Assembly: GCA_001792895.1 (NCBI GenBank)
Contig: MARA01000002.1
Span: 1,860,001 to 1,924,000 of the forward strand
Direction of reading: 5' to 3'
Length of the DNA stretch: 64,000 nucleotides
Source: Lentinus brumalis
Taxonomy: Eukaryota; Basidiomycota; Agaricomycetes; Polyporales; Polyporaceae
The notes beneath the pieces were generated by a model. That model made no database searches and was not told the origin of the DNA. It saw only the letters and a program-made list of their open reading frames with translations. Shown in pieces: positions 24,415 to 33,816 of the stretch. The translations under genes were made by a program, and so were the position numbers. Position 1 is the first letter of the stretch, and each line of letters opens with the position of its first letter.

Positions 24415-25029
24415 ATGGTTCGCGAACTCACGAAGGTTGTCTACAAGCCCTCTGTCGAAGGGAACGAGGAGTTCATCGTCATCGTGAACCCCGAAGAGGT
24501 ACGTAGATACAACCTTGTTGTGCCCGGCTCAGAAATGCTCACCGTAGTCATATGTACGCAGTACAAGCGTTGGAAGGAGGGAGGTACGTGGTCCTTTTTA
24601 CTAGGCGTCGGCTCGCCACTGACGTACTCTCGCAGACACGTAATGCGCTCTTGCTGCTGCCGCAGTAGCTCTGTGACTGACCGCACATGGTGTACAGGAC
24701 TATCCCATTAGTCGAAGTCGTTGACTGTGAGTGCCTCGACTGCGATTCGGGCTGTGGGGACTGCAGCTGACGGTGCATCTGTTCCTCAATCAGCGTACGA
24801 GATCTTCTGGTCCAACCAAGGGGCACAAGGCCTGCTGGGACGGCCGTCGAAGCAGCAACTGGAGAACGCGTTCGGGACGTCGAAAGACGACGAAGTAATC
24901 AAGCAGATCCTGGAGAAGGGCAAGGAGGAGTCGGGCAAGGGCATCAGGACAGGCGACGGGGCGACGAACCTGAGCAAGGGCTCGGCCGCGGTCGACACGA
25001 AAGGCAAGGGGCTGAGGGGGATCAACTGA
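24415..25029 (+). CDS. SBDS N-terminal-domain (Rtc3-like) protein with a 4-nt microexon
   Basis: Five exons (24415-24498, 24562-24583, 24636-24639, 24698-24726, 24794-25029) give 124 aa: MVRELTKVVYKP, EEFIVIVNPEE, YKRWKEGDTTIPLVEVVDSY, FWSNQGAQGLLGRPSKQQLE, FGTSKDDEVIKQILEKGKEE and VDTKGKGLRGIN. It is the free-standing SBDS/Sdo1 N-terminal fold of yeast Rtc3, linked to RNA metabolism and stress. Exon 2 ends in phase 1 and exon 4 starts needing phase 2, so direct joining hits TAG. A 4-nt exon ACAC, flanked by CTCGCAG and GTAATG, restores the frame and supplies GDTT. A 7-nt exon at 24667-24673 would also fit the phase but gives a less family-like sequence. Confidence 0.88.
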
Positions 25030-25309
25030 GCGTGTGCGGGGACATGCGACGGACGAAGGTATCGACTGAAGTGTACCACCACCCTGTATTCTTGACGCAA
25101 CGGCTGCTGTGTTCTGATCATCCCGATGCGATAGTAGTGCTGCCGAGGGGTAGACGCCGAGCGGTGAGGTCATTGGGGAGGATGTTCTGTGCTGTTCGAT
25201 GAGGATCTGCGCAGGATATACAGGCGGAGGGCGGTCTGGCCCCCTGCGCCCTTCCATCCCCTTCGCCAGCGTTCCCCGCAGCCAGGCTGAGCACAGGCAC
25301 ATACACGAC

Positions 25310-26888
25310 ATGCCCACCACAGTCATTCTCGGCGCAGGCATCGTCGGCCTTTCTACCGCACACGCTCTTTCCGCCCTCGCGCCCCCAGACCACAGAATAC
25401 ACGTCGTCGAGCCCGCTCCCAGGCTCTTTTCCTCCGCCTCCGGTCAGGCGGCTGGCTTCATCGCCAAGGACTGGTTCGCCCCCGCCCTCGCTCCCCTTGG
25501 CCTCCTCTCCTTCGACCTCCATCGCGATCTCGCAGAGCGCCACGACGGCCGCGCCCGCTGGGGCTACTCCGAAAGCGTTTCTTACTCTCTCGATCACACC
25601 TATCAGTCCCCCGACTTCCCGCCCGACGCGCAACCCAGGGCGAACGCCCTCGCCGAGGGCATCCATGGCGCCCAAGAACCCTCGGACGACCGCTCCTCCG
25701 ACACTCATCAGCCTCCGCTCCTCGACGGGCACGGACTGGACCCGAACGTCTCCGGACTCCAATTTGAGACCGGGCTCGAGTGGCTGCTCAACAACCAGAC
25801 TCGAGCGAGTGCCGCAAGCTCAGAGGCGGAAAACGCGAGTTCCGGATCCGAGGGCGCTACCGTCAAGCGCGATGACGTCCCAAAGTGGTTGCGCGCGGAG
25901 CCCGAGGCACTCGAGGCACTCTCGGACAAGACGTCGACTGCGCAGGTGTAGGTCCAGTCTGTCTGCTCACTGCTCTCCGCACTCTCCTATAACCACCTCT
26001 CATCCACAGGCACCCAAAAAGGTTGTGTGAGTTCCTTCTTGAGCAGTGCCTCGCCACGGGCGTCATCATCCACCACCCGGCCCGTGCAACCAAGCTTCTG
26101 CGCGATGAGCATGATCCTGACGCGCGCTCCCACATCCGTGTCGAATATCTCGGTGAGGTCTCAGACAGTCCAGAGGGCCGCACCCGCGTCGTGGACATCC
26201 CCTGCGATAACATCGTGATCGCTGCCGGGTGCTGGACCCCGCAAGTATACGCGACGCTCTTCCCAAACGCGAGTCGCATGCCGCGCATCGCGCACCTGGC
26301 AGGATACTCCGTGACGGTCAAGTCAAAGCACTGGCCCCCGTGCCAGTGTCCTCCAACCCGGATGCCATCCGCGTCCCCCGTGATGCACCGGTGTCCGACG
26401 ACGAATCTTCTGCGTCTGTTCCGGCATTCCTCGCCTCTACCCTTTGCCATGCCATCTTCACCGACGCTCCGGGCTTTGCCCCGGAGATCTTCTCCAGAAT
26501 CACGGGAGATGTCTGGGTCGGGGGCCTCAATACGTCCGACGTGCGTCTCCCGCCGCTGCCGACCGATGCGCAGATCGATGCAACCTATGTCGAGCGTCTG
26601 CTCGCGGTCGCGCGTGCGTTGTGTGGAGAAGACATTGAGGTGCGCAAGCAGTCACTGTGCTTCCGGCCTGTGACCGCGACGGGGCGCCCCATCATCGCCC
26701 GTGTGCATGAGGCAGACTTGGGGGATGGTATCAAGCCTGCTGGGTGGGCCGGCCAGGGTGGAGTGTTCGTCGCAACCGGCCATGGGCCTTGGGGGATCTC
26801 CCTCAGCTTGGGCACGGGACGCATCGTGGCGGAGATGGTGTTGGGACGAGAGCTGAGTGTGGACGTGTCGGCGCTGTCGAGATGGTAA
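25310..26888 (+). CDS. FAD-dependent oxidoreductase (DAO family), frameshifted
   Basis: Exon 1 (25310-25947) and exon 2 (26010-26888). The N-terminal dinucleotide-binding fold is TTVILGAGIVGLSTAHALSA (GxGxxG), followed by SGQAAGFIAKDWF. Later segments include VHPKRLCEFLLEQC, NIVIAAGCWTPQVYATLFP, FSRITGDVWVGGLNTSD and GVFVATGHGPWGISLSLGTG, the C-terminal FAD contact. The fold is that of D-amino acid oxidase/sarcosine oxidase relatives such as S. pombe fap2-type proteins; the substrate is unknown. The frame breaks between VTVKSKHWPP and VPVSSNPDA: the C5 run at 26335-26339 is one base short. With that base the CDS is 1518 nt (505 aa). The final TGG-TAA overlaps a GTAAGT donor, so a further 3' exon ending near 27121 cannot be excluded. 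Confidence 0.87.
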
Positions 26889-27779
26889 GTATTCGACCTG
26901 TCGGAAGGAGAGGTCGATGAGAGCATCGAGGGATTTGCGAGTTCGCGCTTGGTGGAGACAAACCGCACCATTGTTCAGTTCGTGGGTCTCGGTCTTTTGT
27001 GCATTGGTTCTCCACCTCTCTTGCATCACGTTTTCACATCCTCGTTCGTTCTTCGACTGCTGTTGAATGGTTCTTGATGCGCTCGTTTTCAGGGACGGCG
27101 TGATCGACTACAGCACGCGCTCGCTGACTCCCTGAATGCATGCGCGTGCTGCGAAGACACTGAGGCTGAATGCGGTGGAGGTCGCCGCGAAGACTTTCAA
27201 GAACGCAGAAACACTCACAAAGTCCATACAAAAACCCAAAAACGATGCAAGATCGTAGCTCTCCCGGAAGTAGGCAATCCGGCGCGTTGTGCATGCAGTC
27301 TCCATCGCAATCTTTCTTCTTGTTCGACCCACTCCTGATCCTTTCGTGCCTAGATCCTGTGGTCCCTGGTTGCGCCGGCGTGCGCATACCGATCCTTGTT
27401 CCCGATCGGGAGGAAAATAAACGGTGGTGGCGGAGTGTATCCTCGTGGTGAGAGCTACAGTGTCCCAATCTATGCTCAAGCTTTCTGTCTGCCTATGCTT
27501 CTTTCCCCTTGATTACCGTTCTCTTTGTTGTTCTCGTTGTTCTGTCTGCTACTTGTTCTCTGCCGTTGCTCTTCGAGTTTGCGTACCTGAAGTGATCAAA
27601 TGTTATAAACCCGAAGGTAGTAGGCGCTTCATCTGTTTTGTTGAATAACCAGGAATAACCATGATACATAGCAATGGCCCTCCGGGCAGACCTGGACACT
27701 TCACTAATGGGACAAATACTGATTGTGATAATTCAGCAATGTGGTAAATGCAAGAAAATAAAAGAAATACAGCCGGAAT
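26889..27779. other. Intergenic region at the edge of the accessory island
   Basis: About 0.9 kb with falling GC content. Apart from a possible extra 3' exon of the oxidoreductase near 27095-27121, I see no gene. Short ORFs on both strands lack splice partners. Confidence 0.4.
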
Positions 27780-28870
27780 TCAGATGACAGCACTCGGACT
27801 AGTAGCAGCACCGTCGACATTGTCCTCTCCCTGAGTGCGTCTACCCTTCTTCCAAGAGTTGTTACGCCAAAGATATGTACCAGGTGCTTTTGCCATAGGC
27901 CGAGAAGTCCAGTAGTCTATGTACCAGACCTTCTCCTCATATGGTACATCAGGCGGAGCGGGAAGGGAGTTGAAGTAAGCATGGATGTCGAGTGCACGGA
28001 ACACATAAAGCTATGTAACAGTTATGAATCAGAAATATAAATATGCTATTGCATTGACGTACCTGCCAATCATTGTCTGACTTTTGACGGTAGTGCCGAA
28101 AGCGTCCCTTGAGCACGGCGATGATCTCGTAACCAAGCAGGCATTTCCGTGGCGAGCTGACAAGAGCGAGCTGGAGTAGCGTCGACATGGAGCACCGTGG
28201 TGTTCCACCCATGGCTGGGTCAGGTATGATGCTCAACCCGCCTCTATGAAGGCTCGAAGGAACTCCCAGGGTGTTGTAGACAAGCTCGTTGGAGGGGACT
28301 CTGGTGCGTAGAAAGTTCTGGACATCATATCCTACACGCTCATAGGCAATGTTGGGCATGAAGAGCTCATTCCTATATTCGATGCCTAATGCATCCAATA
28401 TCGGTTTTGTGATAGGAGATAGTAGTATAAATCACTCACAACCATAATTATCACGACCAAAAATCATCACAGTACCCCAGCTGTATCCTTCCATATCAGC
28501 ATGGTAATATTTGCGCTGCTCGCCGGCAGTAAGCTGCTCATATTTGTATATCAATTTGTGTGCGGTTCAAGTATGGAATGAAAGATCGTACCGGCTCATG
28601 GTCCAATAGCTCTGCTATCCAAGTAGCACTCAAGGCATTGTAATGCCTTGCAGGCACAACAAAGGCAAGCGCAGGGACGCGATTACGGATTGTGGCTGTA
28701 AGCACACTTTGCCGGACAGGGGACCGCACTTGTTGAGGTGTTTGTGCAGGCTCAAGTGGTATATAGATTGGAGTTTCATGGGTGAGGTTGGACTCCAATG
28801 CTTCATTGAGTATGTGGACGAGATCCATGCAGAGGATAGCGACTCGAGGGGTGTCTGCTGCACTGATCAG
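27780..28870 (-). CDS. Unrecognised multi-exon gene, 5' part unresolved
   Basis: Four exons join in phase: about 28870-28592, 28536-28440, 28385-28063 and 28010-27780. Readable pieces include RVAILCMDLVHILNEALESN, ARHYNALSATWIAELLDHEP, EQRKYYHADMEGYSWG, NELFMPNIAYERVGYDVQNF, CLLGYEIIAVLKGRFRHYRQ and YEEKVWYIDYWTSRPMAKAP. Introns have good GTACGT or GTGAGT donors and TAG/GAG ends. Composition is protein-like, but I recognise no domain. Codon use is AT-richer than in the flanking core genes, consistent with an accessory gene. Exons further 5' are probable but not resolved. Confidence 0.5.
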
Positions 28871-29834
28871 TTTACGGTGCACAGGTTGACTCCCTTATAC
28901 TTAGGGCCCCCAGATCACACACAGAAATGCTCTGGAGTGGTATGCACCATGCCTCTGAATAGAATCATTGACCCATTCAAACAATCACAACAAAGGCTTT
29001 GCCCAAGCAGTCAGAGTTAAGCGGAGCAGAACAAAGGCTTCTATGACAACACTGATCTCCTGATGCGTACCATGGGACTTTGTATGTCCAGGAATTACCC
29101 GTACGATATCCGAGCTGATCAGATGGTGTATGGCAATTGTATTCGTGACTGGTGACTTCTCTGTTAGTAGGCATCGGACCTGTATGAGTATCACAAGTCT
29201 TCCGGGCCTTTCTATAGCCGTCCATACACTCCCATGCACTTGATTTGTGATTTGTCACCCTTCCACGAGATCTAGTTGTTCTGATGAGACTCTCCTCATC
29301 TTGGAGGAAGCGCATAGCAAGTCCTCAGAACCATTTTCCACCGACTGTCGCTCAGGCAGCTCGAGGGTGCACTATACTGTAGTTTCAACACATTTGTGAC
29401 CACCATTGGTCACAGATAGATGGCCGAAGGGGATCTGGTGCCTCACCTATGCCTAATGATTGGACACTGAAGTTATCTCCGGAATTGCCATAGTGAGACA
29501 AACTGCCAACTCGGTGTCAGGCAAGATGTCGAGGATCCCTGCTTTCTGCGCTGAGCCTCAACAAAAGAATGCGAGGGAAACACCGGGAGACACCAAAAAG
29601 GGGGTGTTTCTGAGTACTGCTTTGCAATCTCGTATATAGTTGAGTAGTACAAACAACGGGAACCAGGCAGGAGTACAGCCTGGAAGCTGGGAGCGCCCAT
29701 GAAGTTGGCAGGGGTGCTTGGATACTAGGTTGCTTGCATATGTCAAAGAGCTTGCACCGTGACCAGTGTCCGGAGAATTGTAAATTCCCCATGACTCCAG
29801 AGACAGCCCGAGACGAGATAGACTCAGTACTCAT
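28871..29834 (-). pseudogene. Decayed upstream coding sequence, possibly 5' exons of the preceding gene
   Basis: Minus-strand segments here read like protein: SPVTNTIAIHHLISSDIVRV, VLLRLTLTAWAKPLL, then a TGA and LFEWVNDSIQRHGAYHSRAF in the same frame. A further ORF opens with a true ATG at 29834. The TGA between 'AWAKPLL' and 'LFEWV' could be a CGA-to-TGA transition. I could not chain these pieces into one model, so this is either 5' exons of the 27.8-28.9 kb gene or a relic. It is divergent from the zinc-finger gene at 29907. Confidence 0.3.
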
Positions 29835-29906
29835 GCACGACTCACCTCACAAGTCACATGCAACCTGCAGCCTACAGGCCACTGCGCCCAGGCACGTGAC
29901 ATAGTC

Positions 29907-30641
29907 ATGCGGATATCATGTGATTTGACATTCCCGAACTTGTTTGCAGTTGGTCGTTGTTTTCCTCAAGACCCACTACCTGAAGGTAGCGGGAATCCAG
30001 TTCTACTCTCAATGTCCTTCCTCAGAACTGAGCCCACTGGCAATATGCCGGAACAGCCGTCAATGCCCTATACATCCACTCACGTCCTTGTGCCGTCTTT
30101 GGTTTATCACCACGTCTCCGTGCAGCATGCCATCACCGCACACACCACCATCATGCCATCATTAGCTGCCCAACCATCCCTAGCGGTGTACAACACAACA
30201 ACGATGCTCATGATGCAGGCTGCACACACCAGTGTTGTGGTCACTCCAATGGTCTATCCAGCAGCTCCACCAACATCGCTGGTGCCAGTTGATCACGCCG
30301 ACACTGTTATTGGTCCCACCCTCTATTCCGTATCTCCACCAGAGGCCTTCCAATGCAGCTTGTGCCGGCTGTCGTTCAAGCGATCTTTTGATCTGAGACG
30401 CCACAGCCGCACCCATACAAAGGAAAAGCCATTCCTCTGCCCAACACTGGGGTGCGAGAAGGCGTACACCAGGAGGGATGCCTTATATAGGCATCTGGTA
30501 TGGTCCCATTTTTTGGGCATGTCTGCACTACCATTTTCTGACTGCCGTCCACAGTCATCTGACAAATGCAACAAGACTGAGAAGCACGAGCCGAGAAAGA
30601 CCTGTGGGGTGACAAAGAGAAAGCGGCAATGCCATGCTTAG
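29907..30641 (+). CDS. C2H2 zinc-finger protein, two fingers
   Basis: Uninterrupted ORF of 244 codons. Residues 1-145 are Thr/Ser/Pro/His-rich without domains; a second in-frame ATG at 30012 is an alternative start. Two adjacent C2H2 fingers follow. Finger 1 is C-x2-C in FQCSLCRLSFKRSFDLRRHS with H-x3-H. Finger 2 is C-x4-C in FLCPTLGCEKAYTRRDALYR with H-x4-H, joined by the TGEKP-like linker THTKEKP. The C-terminus is basic (TKRKRQ). Probably a DNA-binding regulator. It lies in the repeat-rich island. Confidence 0.75.
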   Translation: MRISCDLTFPNLFAVGRCFPQDPLPEGSGNPVLLSMSFLRTEPTGNMPEQPSMPYTSTHVLVPSLVYHHVSVQHAITAHTTIMPSLAAQPSLAVYNTTTMLMMQAAHTSVVVTPMVYPAAPPTSLVPVDHADTVIGPTLYSVSPPEAFQCSLCRLSFKRSFDLRRHSRTHTKEKPFLCPTLGCEKAYTRRDALYRHLVWSHFLGMSALPFSDCRPQSSDKCNKTEKHEPRKTCGVTKRKRQCHA

Positions 30642-30997
30642 GTTCCCTGCTCGTCTCAGAGTCAAGGTCTATTCACTATGCATACCATCGTCTGATTGCC
30701 TTCTGATTACTCTGTATTCCGCCACAGATGCATGTGAGCTCAATCTTATCTACAGTTTCCAAACACCCCCTGGAGCGACGACATGTGCGAGCGAGCAAGG
30801 GCAGGAGACTCGCCAATCATAGGTGGAGCCATCACAGGGTACAACATGGGAAGTGGAAACAGGAGACGTGGGGTAGCGTATATGTATATATACCAAATCT
30901 GAATGAGGTGGCCGCTGCACTCGGTGTGCAAGTTGTGGCCGGTGTGCATACGGGCAGGGATGAGTAAATGACGACATACGATTTGAGTCCAAGTCCG
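30642..30997. other. Intergenic region, no gene seen
   Basis: Between the zinc-finger gene and the microsatellite. No gene seen. Confidence 0.4.
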
Positions 30998-31058
<61 letters not shown>

Positions 31059-31059
31059 C
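30998..31059. repeat. (CAA)n / (TTG)n microsatellite, about 20 units
   Basis: An uninterrupted trinucleotide run of 62 bp, just downstream of the gag relic on its strand. It creates artificial poly-Val and poly-Thr ORFs that are not genes. Confidence 0.97.
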
Positions 31060-31083
31060 CCTCAACCTAGAATGTGTGCTTCT

Positions 31084-31791
31084 CTATGGCGGTGTTTGCA
31101 GCAGCAGGCTGGAGGTCTGGCCCTTGCGCGAGCGATGGAAGCATGTGATGAGCTTGATCGGGGTATGGGTGTAGGGATGAGCGGTGGCAGCGGGAACGAG
31201 GGCGACAGTGGACGATGACAACAGGAAGGGGTGCTGGTGGGAGTCTTTGTTCAGGAGGCGACGATGGACATGTTTGAGTGTGAGCTCACTTTCCGGGGTG
31301 GCGTCGAGGGTGGCGACAAAGTGTTTGAACAAGGGCGGGAGGCCGCTCATGACGATGAGGATGTGATCCTCTTCGGTGATGGGTGCACTGTCGGACTTGA
31401 GGCGGAAGATGGCGCAATGCACGTTGGCGATCCTCGTGGTCATGGTCTGGTTGTTATGCTTCTGCATCTGGTAGAAGTCGCAGCAGCGAGTGAGGTGGGT
31501 ACCGAGGCCGCGGGCCTGGTGGATGCTCTCGAGCTCACACCAAAGCAGGTTCACATCAGTGTGGTGCGCATGACGGAGCTGTACTGGGTTGAGGTTCAGT
31601 ATAATCTCTGCACAGGCTTGGTCGTTCTTCTTGACCCAAGCACGGATGGTGTTCAAGTTCAGGGAACCTTGTGGGCAGGGTGCATTGCCGGACACGATGT
31701 CCCAGAGGCCTTGGCACACAAGCACAGTGCGCACAAGGATCGATCACTGGGTGTAGTTCAAGTCGTCGAGCTTTGCAATCGACAGCGACAT
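31084..31791 (-). mobile_element. Ty1/copia-type retrotransposon gag relic
   Basis: The frame opens at ATG 31791 (MSLSIAKLDDLNYTQ), meets TGA at 31746-31744 where copia Gag has Trp, and then stays open to 31084. Typical copia gag segments follow: IRAWVKKNDQACAEIILNLN, LLWCELESIHQARGLGTHL, ITEEDHILIVMSGLPPLFKH. No protease, integrase or reverse transcriptase is found in the window, so the element is truncated and dead. The TGG-to-TGA change is a G-to-A transition. It lies next to a possible LTR on its 5' side. Confidence 0.75.
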
Positions 31792-31989
31792 GGTGAAGAC
31801 AAAGGGGGACAGACGGGGGCAAATGGACGAGATGGGGTTCAAGACAGATGGGCGAGACGTACAGTTCAATCGGGGGTCCGTGCACGGGGTTTGATCGGGG
31901 CCGTGGTTCAATTGAGGGAGTCATACGACAAGTTTAAAAGGGCCACCAGGTTCGAGAGCAAGTGGACGGTGACTTCAGCCTCACCCGGC

Positions 31990-32263
31990 AGTCTTGCATG
32001 ACCTCCGAGTAAGGTAGACACAATGTGTAGATTTTTGATACAGCGAGGGACATGCGAGAGAGATGAGAGATGAATGAGATTCAATTTGAAGGGCGGTTGT
32101 CCTCTGTATGCGGAAGGAAGAGGGCGGGAGGCGGGAACAGAGGTCGATTGCGTAGGGAAGACAAAAGAAAATACATGTATGCTGAACTAGCGCCGAATGT
32201 ATCCTCATCAATGTAAGTACGAGCTCGAACCGGAAGATGCTGGTGAGCATCTCAGGATACAAC
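31990..32263 (-). mobile_element. Possible 5' LTR/leader of the copia relic
   Basis: On the minus strand the block opens TGTTGTATCC at 32263, exactly where the neighbouring LTR-like element is interrupted. It runs toward the gag start and is pyrimidine-rich. A second LTR was not found, so the 3' boundary is a guess. Confidence 0.3.
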
Positions 32264-32638
32264 AGTGCGGAGCTCCAGTCCCAACAATATCCTCAGTGGC
32301 CAATTGTTGGATGAGGGCAATGTTTCAAAGTGCACCTGCTGGCCGTCCGTAACCAATGTTGCATACCAAAGCCTTGGACATGTGGCATGGGGCACCATCA
32401 AGGACGCGAACAGGCTGACAGGTTGCTGCACGGTTAAGGCAGACATGTCATGTCAGAACTCACTGTCCGCTCCATCAGAGGTGAGGGAGGTAGGAATGGT
32501 CTCCGAGCAACAGAAAGGGAAACTGTGGCCTGTAGGGGGAGTGTAGGCTATTGAGGACAGCCAAGGATGCCTGGCTTACTCCAGCGGAAGTGTCAGAGGG
32601 GCGCAAATTCCAGGTTCAGACAGGTCCAATATCCATCA
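32264..32638 (-). mobile_element. LTR-like element copy D, truncated
   Basis: Aligned in the same orientation with copy C (38346-38689), for example the shared block around GCGGAGCTCCAGTCCC and the block ending CCTATCA/TCCATCA. Its outer end at 32638 carries the family terminus. Its inner end is cut at 32263/32264, where the copia-like sequence begins. It faces copy A head to head across 4 bp. Confidence 0.65.
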
Positions 32639-32642
32639 ACGG

Positions 32643-33599
32643 TGATAGGTATCGGACCTGTCTATGCACGGAATTTACGCCCTTCCGAAGGTTCCACTGG
32701 AGCGAGGCTGGTACCCTCGACCGTCCTACAGCGGCCGGCACACTCAACACAGCACCGTCCTCCTTCCCTATCGCTCCGTCGCCTCCCCTACTGTCCTAAC
32801 CCTCGGGCAGGGGGCAGCGCACCCTGCAGTCCGTCCGAACCGAGCGGTGTCCTGTCAGCCCGTTCACGTCCCCGACAAGGTATCAAGCCGCACCGCAGTT
32901 CCGAGGCCTTGTATGCAGCCTCGGTCACGGACGCATGGTAGGAGGGGCTCTGGAGCACCATTTACGCCAGGCGATTGGCCGTGGTGGTTATCACCGGGGT
33001 TGGAGCTCCTCGCCACCATCTTGGGTAAATGTCGGTTGCCAGCGCTTTGAGGTGGTCGGGGCTCGACGTGCGCATTGATTGGCTGGTTGTGGTTAAAGCT
33101 GACAGCAGGTCCGTGCACAAGGGGCTCCATCCATCCCCATTGGCCCAGAGCCACTTGCAGAGAATTTCCGAGGCTTGCGTGCTGTCGTTAGGGTAGTTTT
33201 GCTTTTGTACCTTCGGTAGCGTTGCGTGCAAATCAGATTCCATTCTCCCCACCGTTCAGCTCTAAGTCTACCGCCTCCGCTCCGTGCTCACCGTCGAAAG
33301 TACTGCTGTCACTGTCAAGAAGTCCCACCGCTGCCAAGTCGATAAGTTCGAACCCGTACTGTCCGCTCCTGTCTCGTTGTCTCTGCTCTGTGGCCTACGT
33401 GGTCTACGTGGTCTGTCCCGCCGCGTCCATGCGCCGGAAGTCTTCCCGCCGCTCGGGCAGACATCACTGAGTCCTTCCTACCGTTCCGACTCCGTGCCTT
33501 CCCTCCCATCGTCTCCGTCTGTTCCTCTCCCCTTTCCGGTTGCTCCTGTCATCGGAGAGTCGCACATCGCCTTCATCGGACAGAGACCTTGGCATATCA
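32643..33599 (+). mobile_element. LTR-like element copy A (solo), TSD ACGG
   Basis: 957 bp, beginning TGATAGGTATCGGACC and ending GGCATATCA. It is flanked by the 4-bp direct repeat ACGG (32639-32642 and 33600-33603). It aligns along most of its length with copy B. Near its 3' end it lacks about 90 bp that in B and C carry the TATA box. No coding capacity. Confidence 0.75.
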
Positions 33600-33816
33600 A
33601 CGGCGATTGGGCAAAGTGTCAGAACACACTCACTGAGCTGTCTCACAGGGCCGGGACCATTGGCCTCACCAGGTCTGTCCTTCGAGCTGGTGCGTGATTG
33701 GTTGGTGGTGCCCTTGGTGGTAGTTTGTCATAGCTCATTCTTTGCACATCAGGAGTCTCTTTGCCGTCTTAAGTAGATACCATTGCTCTCCCCATCAACT
33801 AGGCACTGGTGTTCAT

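Noticed and set aside
24667..24673. Alternative 7-nt exon TAGCTCT in the SBDS-N gene
   Set aside because: In phase and with usable splice sites, but gives GVALT rather than the family-like GDTT; kept only as an alternative.
30832..31065. Poly-Val / poly-Thr ORFs
   Set aside because: Produced by the (CAA)n microsatellite.
31231..32001. Plus-strand ORF of 256 codons
   Set aside because: Antisense to the copia gag relic; no family features.
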